Source of the DNA: Pseudonocardiaceae bacterium
Lineage (GTDB): Bacteria > Actinomycetota > Actinomycetes > Mycobacteriales > Pseudonocardiaceae
Assembly (NCBI GenBank): GCA_009379815.1
Contig: WHSY01000005.1
Coordinates: forward strand, 32,141-96,140
Reading direction: 5' to 3'
Length of the DNA: 64,000 nucleotides
Below, one piece after another: positions 15,730-25,219 of this stretch (within the stretch, counting starts at the first letter, position 1; every line of letters starts with the position of its first letter). The notes beneath the pieces are model-generated. The model made no database searches. It was not told the origin of the DNA and worked only from the letters and a program-made list of their open reading frames with translations. Made by a program: the position numbers and the translations under genes.

Positions 15730-17766
15730 CTACTGCGGGGCTTCCGCGGACACCACGAACCACCGCGACAGCCGGGCGATGCAGGCCCCGAGCCCGGTGC
15801 GCGCGCTGACCGGCACCCCGCACGCCGTCAGCCAGGCCGCCAACCGCTCGTCGGCCAGCAGCTCGCCGGCGCCGCGCTCGTCGAGCGGGCAGGTCGCCCA
15901 GACGACGTGGGGCTCGAGCTCGACGTCGCCGCCGCCGCGCCCGACGCCGATCACCGCCCCGAAGTGGGGCTCCACGGTGGCGCCGACGTAGAGCTGGGCC
16001 GCCACGTCGTGCTGCTGTTCCAGCAGGAACTGCCAGCCGGCCGGCCCGAGGGCGGCTCGCGCCCGCCGCGCGAGCTGCTCGGCCGCGTCCCGCAGCGCGG
16101 TCTCGTCGCCGATCCCGAGCACGAGCAGGCCGGCGGTCGCCTTGTGGAGCACCTCCGCGGCCACGACCTTGAGCACCCACGGTGCCGGGACGCGGCCCGC
16201 TGCCGCCACCAGTTCCACGACGCCGTCGGCGACCTCACCGGCGGGCACGGCCACACCCATCTCGCGCAGCCGGTGCTTGCCTGCCGCCTCGGACACGACG
16301 GTGGCGGCGCGGCGGCGCACCGGCGTACCGGGCAGCTCGGGTGGCGCCGCTGCCGCCGCGTCCCGGCAGCGGCCCAGCACCGTCGCCGCGATGCCCGTGC
16401 CGGAAAACCACGGCACGTCGCCGGCATCGAGTGCCTCGAGGTCACCGCCGGTCCGCACGCCGCCGGTCCAGACGACGCAGACGGGAGGCGCGCAGCGGCC
16501 GGCCTCCCGCACCCCGGCCGCGACCCGCGCCGGCAACTCGGTGTCGCCGGCCGTGACCACCGCCACGACGTCGGGCTGGTCGCGCAGCAGTGCCCGCACC
16601 ACGCCGGAGACCACCGGCCGGCGCAGCGCCATGGTGACGTCCACGGGGTTCGACCGCCCGCCGACCGCGCCGAGCAGCTCGTCGAGCTCCCGCTGCGCCC
16701 GTGCCGACAGCTTCGGCAGCACGAATCCGGCGACGCCGAGCGCGTCGGCGGCGAGCGCCCCGAGCCCGCCGGAGTGCGACAACACGACGGCCCGCCGCCC
16801 GCCGGGGTGGGGGGCGGAGGCCAGGAACCGCACGCACTGCACCAGCTCGTCGACATCGGACACCCGGACCACCCCGTGCCGGCGCAGCACGCCGTCGACG
16901 ACCGCGTCGTCCGCGGCGAGCGCGGCGGTGTGGGTCGCGGTCGCCGACCGCCCGGCCGCCGACCGCCCGATCTTCAGCACGACCACCGACCGCCCCCGTG
17001 CCCGTGCGGTCCGAGCGGCCCGCAGCAGCGCAGGCCCGTCGTGGAAGTCCTCGCACACCATCGCGACGACCTCGGTGTCACCGGCCAGCAACTGCTCGGC
17101 GAGCTGCTCGGACGCCGCTACCTCCTCGTTGCCGGTCGACAGGATCGCCGAGAAGGAGAACCCGTGGTCCTGCGCGCGTTCGTGCACCGCGCCGAAGGCG
17201 GTGCCGCCGCTCTGCGACAGCAGCACCGCCGGCAGCGGCGCCCGGGCCTGCCGGGGGCGCAGGCCGGAGAACGTCGTCGCCCAGACGCCCGCCGCGACGC
17301 TCGAGTAGCCGTTGCCGTTCGGTCCGATGACGAGCACGCCCGCCCGGGCCGCCGCCTCCCGCAGCAGCTCCCGTCGACGCAGCCCCGCCGCGCCTGCCTC
17401 ACCGAAGCCGGCGGTGATGACGACGGCGGCCGCCACGCCGGCGGCTCCGCAGTCCGCCACCACTGCCGGGACGTCGTCGGCGGGGACGACCACGACGGCC
17501 ACGTCCACCGGTTCGGGCACGTCGCGCAGCGAGCGGAACGCCCGCCGGCCGAAGACGGTCTCCCGCGACCTGCTCACCGGGTGGATCGCGCCCGGGTAGC
17601 CACCGTCGACCAGGTTGGTCAGCAGCCGCGCCGCGTAGCCGGGCCGCTCCGTCGCCCCGACCACGGCGATCGACCGGGGAGCCAGCAGCCGGTCGAGCCG
17701 GGTCGGCGTTCCGCTGCGACCTGCTTGCAGGGTCGAAGCATCGATACCGCTCACCGGGCCCTCCAC
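15730..17766 (-). CDS. ADP-forming acyl-CoA synthetase (acetate--CoA ligase family), C-terminally truncated by an amber codon
   Basis: 678 residues in the order CoA-binding, succinyl-CoA-synthetase-like, ATP-grasp. The N-terminal LLAPRSIAVVGATERPG and central THTAALA (active histidine) are present. The frame stops at TAG (15730-15732), but the next 32 codons in the same frame (15631-15729) encode AELNPLAVERSTGRVIALDA, the ATP-grasp end that carries the conserved E-x-N-P. The stop is therefore likely a nonsense mutation in a CAG or similar codon and would remove a Mg/ATP ligand segment. GTG at 17766 is used; a GTG at 17754 overlapping the upstream stop is also possible. Confidence 0.82.
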   Translation of the reverse strand: MEGPVSGIDASTLQAGRSGTPTRLDRLLAPRSIAVVGATERPGYAARLLTNLVDGGYPGAIHPVSRSRETVFGRRAFRSLRDVPEPVDVAVVVVPADDVPAVVADCGAAGVAAAVVITAGFGEAGAAGLRRRELLREAAARAGVLVIGPNGNGYSSVAAGVWATTFSGLRPRQARAPLPAVLLSQSGGTAFGAVHERAQDHGFSFSAILSTGNEEVAASEQLAEQLLAGDTEVVAMVCEDFHDGPALLRAARTARARGRSVVVLKIGRSAAGRSATATHTAALAADDAVVDGVLRRHGVVRVSDVDELVQCVRFLASAPHPGGRRAVVLSHSGGLGALAADALGVAGFVLPKLSARAQRELDELLGAVGGRSNPVDVTMALRRPVVSGVVRALLRDQPDVVAVVTAGDTELPARVAAGVREAGRCAPPVCVVWTGGVRTGGDLEALDAGDVPWFSGTGIAATVLGRCRDAAAAAPPELPGTPVRRRAATVVSEAAGKHRLREMGVAVPAGEVADGVVELVAAAGRVPAPWVLKVVAAEVLHKATAGLLVLGIGDETALRDAAEQLARRARAALGPAGWQFLLEQQHDVAAQLYVGATVEPHFGAVIGVGRGGGDVELEPHVVWATCPLDERGAGELLADERLAAWLTACGVPVSARTGLGACIARLSRWFVVSAEAPQ

Positions 17767-18530
17767 TGTGGCTCGCGCTTCTCGGCGAACGCGCGGACGC
17801 CCTCGACGCGGTCCTCGCTGCCGTAGGGGTCGGGCGCCAGCTCGAGCCGCAGCGCCGCGGACAGCGGTAGCTGCAGGCTGCTCTGGATCGAGGCCTTGTA
17901 GCGGCGCAGGGTCAGCGGCGCGCGCGACAGCACGGTGCGCACGTAGTCCTCGGCCGCTGCGGCCAGCTGCTCGCCCGGGACGACGGCGTTGACCAGGCCC
18001 CAGCGCGCGGCCTCGTCCGCGGTCAGCGAACGGCCCGTGTAGAGCAGGTCGTAGGCGATCCCGACCGGCAACAGCCGCGGCAGGATGGCCGCGCCGAAGT
18101 TGGCGCCCATGCCGCGCAGCGCCTCCGGCAGCCCGAGCGTGGCGTGGGCGGCGGCGATGCGCACGTCACAGGCCATGGCCAGCTCGAGACCGCCGCCGAC
18201 GGCCGCCCCGTTCAGCGCCGCCACCACCGGCTTGCGGCACTCGTAGACGACCTCGAACGGGTTGCGCAGCAGGCCCCGCATCGGAGCGGGCGGCGGCGCA
18301 TCGCGGCTGTCGCGGCCGGCCAGCTCCTTGAGGTCGCGTCCGGCACAGAACGCGTCGCTGCCGGCGCCCGTGACGAGCACGGCCCAGACGTCGTCGTCGT
18401 GGTCGAAGCGGTGGAAGGTCTCGACCAGACCCTCCATCACCGCGTGGCTGAGCGCGTTGCGGCGTGGCTGCCGGTCGAGCGTCACGTAGCCCACCCGATC
18501 GAAGACCTCCACCACCAGTCCCTCGGCCAT
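17751..18530 (-). CDS. Enoyl-CoA hydratase/isomerase family protein
   Basis: 259-residue crotonase. LVTGAGSDAFCAGRDL forms the first oxyanion loop and KPVVAALNGAAVGGGLELAMACD the second. LGLPEALRGMGANFG covers the region where hydratases carry the second catalytic glutamate. GGAGGAG precedes the ATG at 18530. It overlaps the following synthetase start (GTGA), so hydration or isomerisation of an enoyl-CoA is coupled to CoA activation in this operon. Confidence 0.88.
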   Translation of the reverse strand: MAEGLVVEVFDRVGYVTLDRQPRRNALSHAVMEGLVETFHRFDHDDDVWAVLVTGAGSDAFCAGRDLKELAGRDSRDAPPPAPMRGLLRNPFEVVYECRKPVVAALNGAAVGGGLELAMACDVRIAAAHATLGLPEALRGMGANFGAAILPRLLPVGIAYDLLYTGRSLTADEAARWGLVNAVVPGEQLAAAAEDYVRTVLSRAPLTLRRYKASIQSSLQLPLSAALRLELAPDPYGSEDRVEGVRAFAEKREPQWRAR

Positions 18531-18556
18531 GCCGCTCCTCCTCCCCGCCGTGACGG

Positions 18557-19438
18557 TCAGTCCAGCGCCAGCGCCGCGGCCGGGTTGTGCACCGTCATGG
18601 CCTCGACGTCGTCCTGGGAGAACCCGAGCGAGCGCATCGAGTCGACGTACCGGCTCATCCCGAGGACGGGCGAGACGTTGTGCGCCTGGCCGAAGTCGGT
18701 CGCCATCACGGTCGAGTCCACGCCGACGGTGCGGACCGCCTCGGCGATGTCGCCGATCGGCACGTCGTCGCTGGTCGGCAGGGTGACGACCAGCACCCGC
18801 TCGAACCACACCCCGTCGAGCTCGGCGAGCTGCAACTGGTCGTCGACGCCCAGGCCGACGCAGTGCAGCTCGGGGTGGGTGATGAGCACGTGGGGCACAC
18901 CGCGCCTGCGTGCCTCGGGGACGACCTGCATGATCTCCGCTGGCGAGATGTGCCCCGTCGCCAGCGTGGCCCCGGCCGTGGCGATCAGGTCCAGCACCGC
19001 GCACACGTCCGCCGTCGGCCGGCCGTGCTCGTCGAGCACGGAGATGCCGCTGCCCTCGATGGTGCCCAGCCGCTTGAGATTGGCGCTCGCGACGCCCACC
19101 TCGGCGGCGTAGCGGATCTGGTTGGCGGAGGTGAAGGTGGGCAGCCAGATCACCCTCGCGCCCAGCTGCAGGGCGGTCTGCACCGCGTAGGGGTTGATGC
19201 CGCCGGTCGCGTGCAGGTTGAGCACGACACCACCGAGGATCTGTGCCTGTGCCGCGTGCTGCTGCGCCATCGTCGCCCTGGCTGCGGTGACGGTGTGGTG
19301 GCTCTTGAGGACGACGGCCCGGTAACCGGCCTCGTCCGCCGCGCGGGCGAACTCGGAGTCGGTCATGAGGCGGGGGACGACGTCCGGCGCGGTGTGGACG
19401 TGGGTGTCGACGATGTCGCGGGGCCACCTGCGGTTCAT
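18557..19438 (-). CDS. Amidohydrolase-like DUF6282 family protein
   Basis: 293-residue TIM-barrel protein with metal-binding signatures: VDTHVHTAPD at the N-terminus, KSHHT, ATGHIS, LITHPE and a late ATDFGQ. This matches the DUF6282/amidohydrolase-like group found in actinobacterial catabolic operons. It probably hydrolyses a ring or amide/ester bond, but the reaction is not known. ATG at 19438. Confidence 0.75.
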   Translation of the reverse strand: MNRRWPRDIVDTHVHTAPDVVPRLMTDSEFARAADEAGYRAVVLKSHHTVTAARATMAQQHAAQAQILGGVVLNLHATGGINPYAVQTALQLGARVIWLPTFTSANQIRYAAEVGVASANLKRLGTIEGSGISVLDEHGRPTADVCAVLDLIATAGATLATGHISPAEIMQVVPEARRRGVPHVLITHPELHCVGLGVDDQLQLAELDGVWFERVLVVTLPTSDDVPIGDIAEAVRTVGVDSTVMATDFGQAHNVSPVLGMSRYVDSMRSLGFSQDDVEAMTVHNPAAALALD

Positions 19439-19475
19439 CGCTGTCCTCCTCGGCCGACGGGGTCGTGGTGGCTGG

Positions 19476-20489
19476 TCACAGCACGCGGTTCTCGAGTGAC
19501 TCGCCTGCCCACATCCGGGCGATGTTGGCGAGGACGGCACGTGCCTTGACGATCTGGGTCTGCTTCGTCCCGGCCCCGGTGTGCGGCGTGAGCACGACGT
19601 TGGGCAGCGTGAGCAGGGGGGAGCCGCCCGGGGGCGGCTCGGTCGCGAGGACGTCGAGACCGGCAGCCGCCGGCCGGGAGCAGCGCAGTGCCTCGACGAG
19701 GTCGTCCTCGATCACCAGCGCGCCTCGGGCGGTGTTGACCAGGACCGCGTCGGCCTTCATCAGTCCCAGCAGCCTGCCGTCGACCATGCCGCGGGTCTCC
19801 GGCAGCAGCGGGCAGTGCAGCGTCACGACGTCGGACCGGCCGAACAGCTCCTCGAGCGTCGAGCACACCTGCACGTGCGGGCCCGCCCACTCACCCGGCA
19901 GCGGCGCCCCGCCGCGCCGGTGGACGAGCAGCTCGCTGCCGAAGGCCAGCAGGCGCCGGGCCACGGCGCGCCCGATGCGGCCGAAGCCGACGATGCCGAC
20001 CAGCGCGCCGTGCAGCCCGAGCGATCGGTTGCGGTAGTCCCACTTCGGCCAGCTCCCACCGACGACCCCCTCGTGCAGCCGCAGCAGGTGCCGGCCGGCC
20101 GCGAGCATGAGCATCAGGGTGTGCTCGGCCACCGCCGCCGCGGTGCCGTCCGGGCAGATCGCCACCGCGACGCCGTGGTCGCGCAGCGCGGGCAGGTCCA
20201 GCGCGTCCACCCCGACGCCCTGGCGCTGCACGAGTGCGAGGTGCGGTGCGGCCTCCACATGCCTGCGGCTGATCGGTGTGTCGGTGTGGACGACGACGTC
20301 CGCGTCGGCCAGCAGCCTCAGCTGCTCGCGCTCGTCACCGCGATCGCGCAGCGCCGCGAACCGCCAACCCGCTGGAAGGTGGCTGCGGTAGACGTCCGCG
20401 ACGGGCCCGTCCTGGCTGAAGTACACGACGCGCGGCCCGGGCCCGGTGGCTGCACCCGGACCCCGCACCGGTGCGGTCGTCTCGGCCAT
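19476..20489 (-). CDS. D-isomer-specific 2-hydroxyacid dehydrogenase
   Basis: 337-residue NAD-dependent dehydrogenase. The Rossmann loop is GALVGIVGFGRIGRAVARR. The catalytic triad region shows VNTARGALV (Arg), the Glu in LDVLATEPP and His in LTPHTGAGT. It would interconvert a 2-hydroxy acid and a 2-keto acid. Together with the Ldh2-type enzyme at 28303 the region has two unrelated hydroxyacid dehydrogenases, consistent with a hydroxy- or keto-acid substrate or intermediate. Confidence 0.87.
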   Translation of the reverse strand: MAETTAPVRGPGAATGPGPRVVYFSQDGPVADVYRSHLPAGWRFAALRDRGDEREQLRLLADADVVVHTDTPISRRHVEAAPHLALVQRQGVGVDALDLPALRDHGVAVAICPDGTAAAVAEHTLMLMLAAGRHLLRLHEGVVGGSWPKWDYRNRSLGLHGALVGIVGFGRIGRAVARRLLAFGSELLVHRRGGAPLPGEWAGPHVQVCSTLEELFGRSDVVTLHCPLLPETRGMVDGRLLGLMKADAVLVNTARGALVIEDDLVEALRCSRPAAAGLDVLATEPPPGGSPLLTLPNVVLTPHTGAGTKQTQIVKARAVLANIARMWAGESLENRVL

Positions 20490-20496
20490 CGCGCCC

Positions 20497-21876
20497 TCAG
20501 TCCGAGGTGCGCAGCTCGGCGAACAGCTGCTCCGGCGCGTCGAAGGACCAGATTTCGGAGGTGATGCGCTTGCACCGGTCGGGGCCCACGACCGGTCCGG
20601 CGAGCCGGTGCAGCTTGGCCTCGAGGTCGACGTCTGCCACCGGGTTGCCGGGCTCGCCGTAGGGCTGGTCGACCCGCAGCTGCCGCTGCTCGCCGTCGCC
20701 GCGCAGCACCACCCGGGCCGGTCGCATCGCCGGGAAGTCCCTGCTGCAGTCCGGCGCCTCCCGGACCTCCACCAGGTCGATGAGGCGCCGCACCCGCGGG
20801 TCCCGGCGCGCGTCGGCCTCGAAGTGCTCGAGGCTCGGCACGCCGTGCAGCAGGGTGACCGCGACGGCGTACGGGATGCTCATCTGGGCATCGAGGAAGT
20901 CGCCGATCGAGGTGCCGCCGTGACGCGCCGCCGAGGTGAACGTCTCCACCGTGATCGACTCGAGCGCGTCGACGTCGATCGGTGCCCGCTCGCTCAGCGC
21001 CAGGATGGCGTCGATCGGCCCGTGCAGGTGACGGCAGCACGGGTAGGGCTTGATGTAGGTCTGGAGCGTCCTCCACTCGGTGCCGAGGCCGGCGAGCAGG
21101 TGCTGCTCGTCGAACTCGTCGCCCGCGAACGCGTGCAGGTAGCCGTGCGGCCCCTCGAGCACCGTCGCCGGCCCGGTGAGGCCGCGGGCCGCCAGCTCGG
21201 CGCTGACGAGCCCGTCACGACCGGCCTTGCCCGCGTGCAGCCGCTTGACCTCGGCGCCGTGGCCGAGGAACTCGAACAGGCCGCCGGCGTGCGAGCCGGC
21301 CAGGCCCAGCGCGCTGGCGGCGAGGCCGGCGGGGTGCTCGGTGCGGCCCTCGAGCAGTTTCGCGACACCGGCCGCCGCGCCGAACACCCCCACGACCGGG
21401 GTGTTGTGGAAACCACGGTGCCACGTGGCCGGGTGGCCGGCACCGGCCAGCCGGCAGGACAGCTCGTACCCGACCACGGTGGCGAGCAGGATGTCGTGCG
21501 CGCCCGACCCGGTCGCCTCCGCGATCGCCAGCACCGCGGACAGGGTGGGCCCGCCGGGGTGGTAGCCACCGCGGGTGTAGCCGTCGTCGACCTCGAGGCC
21601 GTGTGCCGCGGTGCCGTTGGCCAGCGCCGCGTTGGCGGCCGACAAGCGCAGCGGCGTGCCCACGACCGTGGCCGGGCCCGGTCCCTCGACCTCGGCGAGG
21701 TAGTCCTGCACGATCCTGGCCGGCCCCGATGTCGAGCCGACGAGGGTCGCCGCCGCGTAGTCGAGGACGGCCCGCTTGGCCTGGTGGACGACGCCCGCGG
21801 GGAGGTCCTCGTAGCGCAGCGACGTGGCCCACTCCGCGAGGGTCGTGGTCAGCGGTGCCCGGGTCGACGTGCTCAT
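20497..21876 (-). CDS. MmgE/PrpD family protein
   Basis: 459-residue protein of the family that includes 2-methylcitrate dehydratase and cis-aconitate decarboxylase. The helical domain has GTAAHGLEVDDGY and GYHPGGPTLSAVLA near the N-terminus, and KPYPCCRHLHGPIDAILAL in the second domain. These enzymes act on tri- or dicarboxylic acids without cofactors. Placed among a CitE-like lyase, CoA synthetases and hydroxyacid dehydrogenases it points to branched di/tricarboxylate breakdown. It ends 8 bases before the dehydrogenase start, so they are co-transcribed. Confidence 0.87.
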   Translation of the reverse strand: MSTSTRAPLTTTLAEWATSLRYEDLPAGVVHQAKRAVLDYAAATLVGSTSGPARIVQDYLAEVEGPGPATVVGTPLRLSAANAALANGTAAHGLEVDDGYTRGGYHPGGPTLSAVLAIAEATGSGAHDILLATVVGYELSCRLAGAGHPATWHRGFHNTPVVGVFGAAAGVAKLLEGRTEHPAGLAASALGLAGSHAGGLFEFLGHGAEVKRLHAGKAGRDGLVSAELAARGLTGPATVLEGPHGYLHAFAGDEFDEQHLLAGLGTEWRTLQTYIKPYPCCRHLHGPIDAILALSERAPIDVDALESITVETFTSAARHGGTSIGDFLDAQMSIPYAVAVTLLHGVPSLEHFEADARRDPRVRRLIDLVEVREAPDCSRDFPAMRPARVVLRGDGEQRQLRVDQPYGEPGNPVADVDLEAKLHRLAGPVVGPDRCKRITSEIWSFDAPEQLFAELRTSD

Positions 21877-21919
21877 GGTGCCCCCTGTCCGACGCTGCCG
21901 GCGGGTGTGGCGGGGCCGG

Positions 21920-24016
21920 TCACGGTTGTGCCGCCAGCACGGCTCGCCGGCCGGCCATCACGGCCGCGATCGCCAGGGTCGCGCGGTCCGGCGCATCGAG
22001 GACGTGTACCCCCGCGTCCCGGTACACGCCCAGCGCCTCCGGCGCCAGCTGCGCACCGCCGTAGCGGGAGACGTAGAGCGGGAGATCGAGCTGGTCGCGA
22101 AGGGCGACGACCTCGTGGGCGATGGCGGCGGCGTAGGGGTCGGCGTTCGTCGTGAACTGCAGCAGGATCGCGTCGAACTCGTCGCGCGCGCTGAGGTGCT
22201 CGACCACCCGCTCGAGGGCGTCGGGCCGGGTCAACATCTGGTAGCTGCAGTCGAGCGGGTTACGCACCGCCGCGTAGGAGGGCACGTGCGGACGGATCGC
22301 CTCGCGGGTGACGTCCGAGAGCTCGGGAAGCTCGACACCGGATGTCTGCGCCTCGTCGGCGATGATGGAGCACGCCCCGCCGGAGAAGGTCACGGCCGCC
22401 AGCCGCGAGCCTGCCGGCGGCGGGCCTGCGGAGGAGAGCAGCAGCGCGTCCTCCAGCACCCGCAGCGACGGCACGCTGACCATTCCGGCGGCGTGGACGA
22501 CCGCCTCGCGGACGGCGAACGATCCGACCATCGCGCCCGTGTGACTCAGGGCTGCCTCCCGGCCCTTGTCGGACCGGACCATGTTGTAGGCGAACATGGG
22601 CTTTCCGGCCTGCGCCATCCGCTGCCCGGCCTGGATCACCCGGGGGCCGTCCTTGATGTCCTCCAGCAGCAGCCCCACGGACGTGGTCGCGTCGTCGCCG
22701 GCGAGCCATTGCAGGTAGTCGGCGATGACGAGGTCGGCCTCGTTGCCGGCGTGGACCCAGTAGGAGAGCCCGACCCCGGCGTCCATGAGCCGGGTGGCCA
22801 CGCAGCTGCCGAGCGCACCCGAACTGGTCAGCAGGGCCACGCCGCCCGGCACGAGGTCGGACTCGAGACCCCCGGAGATGGAGGCGGTCAGGTTGCGGTG
22901 CGGCGCCACCACGCCCATGTTGTTCGGTCCGGCCAGCGGGATCCCCGCCTCCGACAGCACCGCGACGAGCTCGTCCTGCACGGCCCGTCCCTCCGGTCCC
23001 ACCTCGGCGAAGTCGGAGCTGTGCACGATGACGCCGCCGACCTTCTTCTCGACGGCCTCGTGGGCGACCTCGAGCACGAAACGGCTGGGCACGGTGATGC
23101 ACACGAGGTCTGGTGAGCCCTCGACGTTCGACAGCGAGGTGGCGCGTTCGTACCCGCGCACGGTGCCACCGGAGGGGTGCACGGGGTCGAGCCGCCCCGG
23201 GTACCCGTGTGCGTCGAGGTAGCGGAACAGTCGCGCCCCGACCTTGTGCTCGTCGTCGGAGACGCCGACGACCGCGACGTGGTCGGGCCGCAGCATCCGG
23301 TCGAGATCGGGGTGCGGCCGGTCGCCGCCCGCAGGCGACCCGCCGCGGATCATCCGCGCGTCGACGGCCACCGCGCCGTGCCCGTCCGGGCCGACCATGA
23401 CGGGGTTGAGGTCGAGCTCCACGATCTCGGGGTCCTCGGTGACCAGGGTCGAGACGGCCACGAGGACGTCGACGAGAGCCGCCACGTCGCGCCCGACCTC
23501 GCCCCGGTAACCCTGCAGCAGCGGCCACGTCCGGAGCCGCTGCAACAGCGCGCGCGCCTGCTGCCGCGTCACCGGCGCGACCCCTGTGACGATGTCCTGG
23601 TGGACCTCGGTGGCCACGCCTCCCAGGCCGACGACCAGCGCCGCTCCCAGCTGCGGGTCGCGACGGGCTCCGACGAGCATCTCCATGCCGGTGACCTGCT
23701 GCTGCAGCACGAAGGGCAGGGCCGCCTCGCCGGCGCGGTCGAGAATGGCGCGGGCCGCCGCCACCGCGCCGGCCGCGTCGGCCAGGTCGACGACGACGCC
23801 GCCCGACTCGGTCTTGTGCAGCAACCCGCCCGCCTTGAGGACCGCCGGGCCGGCGCCCAGCCGGGCGAACGCATCGGCGACGTCCTCGAGCGAGCCCGCG
23901 GTCTCGGTCGCGGCGAACGGGATCCCGGCCGAGTGCAGCCGGGACACGACCGCGTCGTGATCCATGACCTGGAGTTCCAAGACCGCTCCCTCGCGCCCCG
24001 TGTGGATCCGCCGCAC
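21920..24016 (-). CDS. ADP-forming acyl-CoA synthetase with N-terminal ATP-grasp (acetate--CoA ligase family)
   Basis: 698 residues, complete, with the ATP-grasp domain first (LLHKTESGGVVVDLAD; IVELDLNPVMV), then the CoA-binding domain (LRPDHVAVVGVSDDEHKVG) and ligase domains with the active histidine in SHTGAMVGS. It makes acyl-CoA from acid, CoA and ATP. The domain order is the reverse of the synthetase at 15730. GTG at 24016 is one base downstream of box C, which would leave almost no leader. An internal start such as ATG near 23965 (MDHDAVVSRL) or TTG near 23980 is possible. Confidence 0.85.
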   Translation of the reverse strand: MRRIHTGREGAVLELQVMDHDAVVSRLHSAGIPFAATETAGSLEDVADAFARLGAGPAVLKAGGLLHKTESGGVVVDLADAAGAVAAARAILDRAGEAALPFVLQQQVTGMEMLVGARRDPQLGAALVVGLGGVATEVHQDIVTGVAPVTRQQARALLQRLRTWPLLQGYRGEVGRDVAALVDVLVAVSTLVTEDPEIVELDLNPVMVGPDGHGAVAVDARMIRGGSPAGGDRPHPDLDRMLRPDHVAVVGVSDDEHKVGARLFRYLDAHGYPGRLDPVHPSGGTVRGYERATSLSNVEGSPDLVCITVPSRFVLEVAHEAVEKKVGGVIVHSSDFAEVGPEGRAVQDELVAVLSEAGIPLAGPNNMGVVAPHRNLTASISGGLESDLVPGGVALLTSSGALGSCVATRLMDAGVGLSYWVHAGNEADLVIADYLQWLAGDDATTSVGLLLEDIKDGPRVIQAGQRMAQAGKPMFAYNMVRSDKGREAALSHTGAMVGSFAVREAVVHAAGMVSVPSLRVLEDALLLSSAGPPPAGSRLAAVTFSGGACSIIADEAQTSGVELPELSDVTREAIRPHVPSYAAVRNPLDCSYQMLTRPDALERVVEHLSARDEFDAILLQFTTNADPYAAAIAHEVVALRDQLDLPLYVSRYGGAQLAPEALGVYRDAGVHVLDAPDRATLAIAAVMAGRRAVLAAQP

Positions 24017-24017
24017 G

Positions 24018-24037
24018 AACTACATTCTATAATCTAC
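24018..24037. promoter_or_regulatory. AT-rich operator-like box C
   Basis: AACTACATTCTATAATCTAC shares ACTAC-A-T-CTATA with boxes A and B. It lies in the 56-base gap between the substrate-binding protein gene and the acyl-CoA synthetase gene, placed to control the 24016-to-10573 minus-strand operon. Confidence 0.5.
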
Positions 24038-24072
24038 TGGATTCATCTCGGTTCCGGTCCGGTGTCACGAGG

Positions 24073-25179
24073 TCAGCTCTCCGGGGCGTACCCGAAGATC
24101 TGGAACCACTCCTGCATGTACGCGTCCCGCTTGCTCGCATACTCGGGCGTGAGCTCGGGATACACCAGCTCCACCTCTTCGCGGGTGGGAAGGGGCGTGC
24201 CGTTGAAGTCGGGCCCCGGTGCGCCGTCGATGACGGGGTAGTCGCCGCCCTTCTGGGCCACCGCGGTCTGGCCGGGCATGGACAGGTACCAGTTGAGGAA
24301 GACCTTTGCCGCGTTCGGATGCGCGGCGTTACTCGCCAGGCCGGTCCAGTGCGCGTAGCTGGGGATGCCGTCCGCCGGCACGATCAGGTCCAGCGGCGCG
24401 CCCTGCGACGCCGTCACACTCTGGTTCCCGGGCAGCACCATGCCCAGCTGCACCTCACCGCGGGCCATCTGCTGCGTGACGCCGGCCGCGCCACCGGTGA
24501 TGAGCGGCTGCTGGGCGGCCAGCGCCTCCCAGTACTCGATGCCGTACTTCTGCCGCAGGAACAGGTCACGGGCCCACGTGCTGCCGCCCGCCCCGATATG
24601 GGCCAGGCCGATCTTGCCCTTGAACCTCGGGTCCAGCAGGTCCTGCCAGGTCCGGGGAGCCTGCTCCGCCGGGATCAGCTCGGTGTTCGTCCCGATCGCA
24701 TAGATCGGTGTCTGGGCCGCATAGAAGCTGCAGTCCTCCTGCTTGAGCTGGGGCTCGACCGTCTCCAGGCCGGGCGGGCAGTAGGGTTCGAACGCCCCCG
24801 CCTCGTTCTCCTGCGTCGCCAGCACCAGATCCGACTGCATGATCACATCGGCGCCGAGCTGCCCGGCGCCCTGCTCGGTCAGCACCCGCTCCACCAGCCG
24901 GCCACCGGGCAAGCGGACGAGCTCGACCTCCAGGCCCGTCTGTTCCCGGAAGACGTCCACCACCTCGTTCGCGCGCTCCTCACCGACCGCGGTGTAGAGG
25001 GTGAGGGTGCCTTCCTCCTGGGCGGCCGCCCACAGCTGTTCGTCCGCGAGCCTTTCGCCCGCCACCATCAAGGGGCCGTCCTCCGGTGCAGCGGTCCCGC
25101 CCCCCGAGCCGCATGCAGCGGTACCGAGCGCCACGAACGCACCGAGCGTCGCTGCGAGCATCTTCTTCGACGTGCGCAT
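24073..25179 (-). CDS. ABC transporter substrate-binding lipoprotein (Fe3+/spermidine-type)
   Basis: 368 residues with a lipoprotein signal peptide: basic MRTSKK, a hydrophobic stretch, then GTAAC with Cys23 as the lipid-modified residue. The body follows the iron/putrescine-type binding protein family (LTLYTAVGEERANEVVDVFR; FKGKIGLAHIG; NAAKVFLNWYLS). Despite the Fe3+ family name, many members bind organic ligands such as phosphonates, thiamine or carboxylates. It follows the permease gene by 40 bases. Given the neighbours it may bind the organic acid broken down here. Confidence 0.87.
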   Translation of the reverse strand: MRTSKKMLAATLGAFVALGTAACGSGGGTAAPEDGPLMVAGERLADEQLWAAAQEEGTLTLYTAVGEERANEVVDVFREQTGLEVELVRLPGGRLVERVLTEQGAGQLGADVIMQSDLVLATQENEAGAFEPYCPPGLETVEPQLKQEDCSFYAAQTPIYAIGTNTELIPAEQAPRTWQDLLDPRFKGKIGLAHIGAGGSTWARDLFLRQKYGIEYWEALAAQQPLITGGAAGVTQQMARGEVQLGMVLPGNQSVTASQGAPLDLIVPADGIPSYAHWTGLASNAAHPNAAKVFLNWYLSMPGQTAVAQKGGDYPVIDGAPGPDFNGTPLPTREEVELVYPELTPEYASKRDAYMQEWFQIFGYAPES

Positions 25180-25219
25180 GAGTCGCCTACCTCTCGTCAG
25201 TTCGACAGTCCCCGACCTC

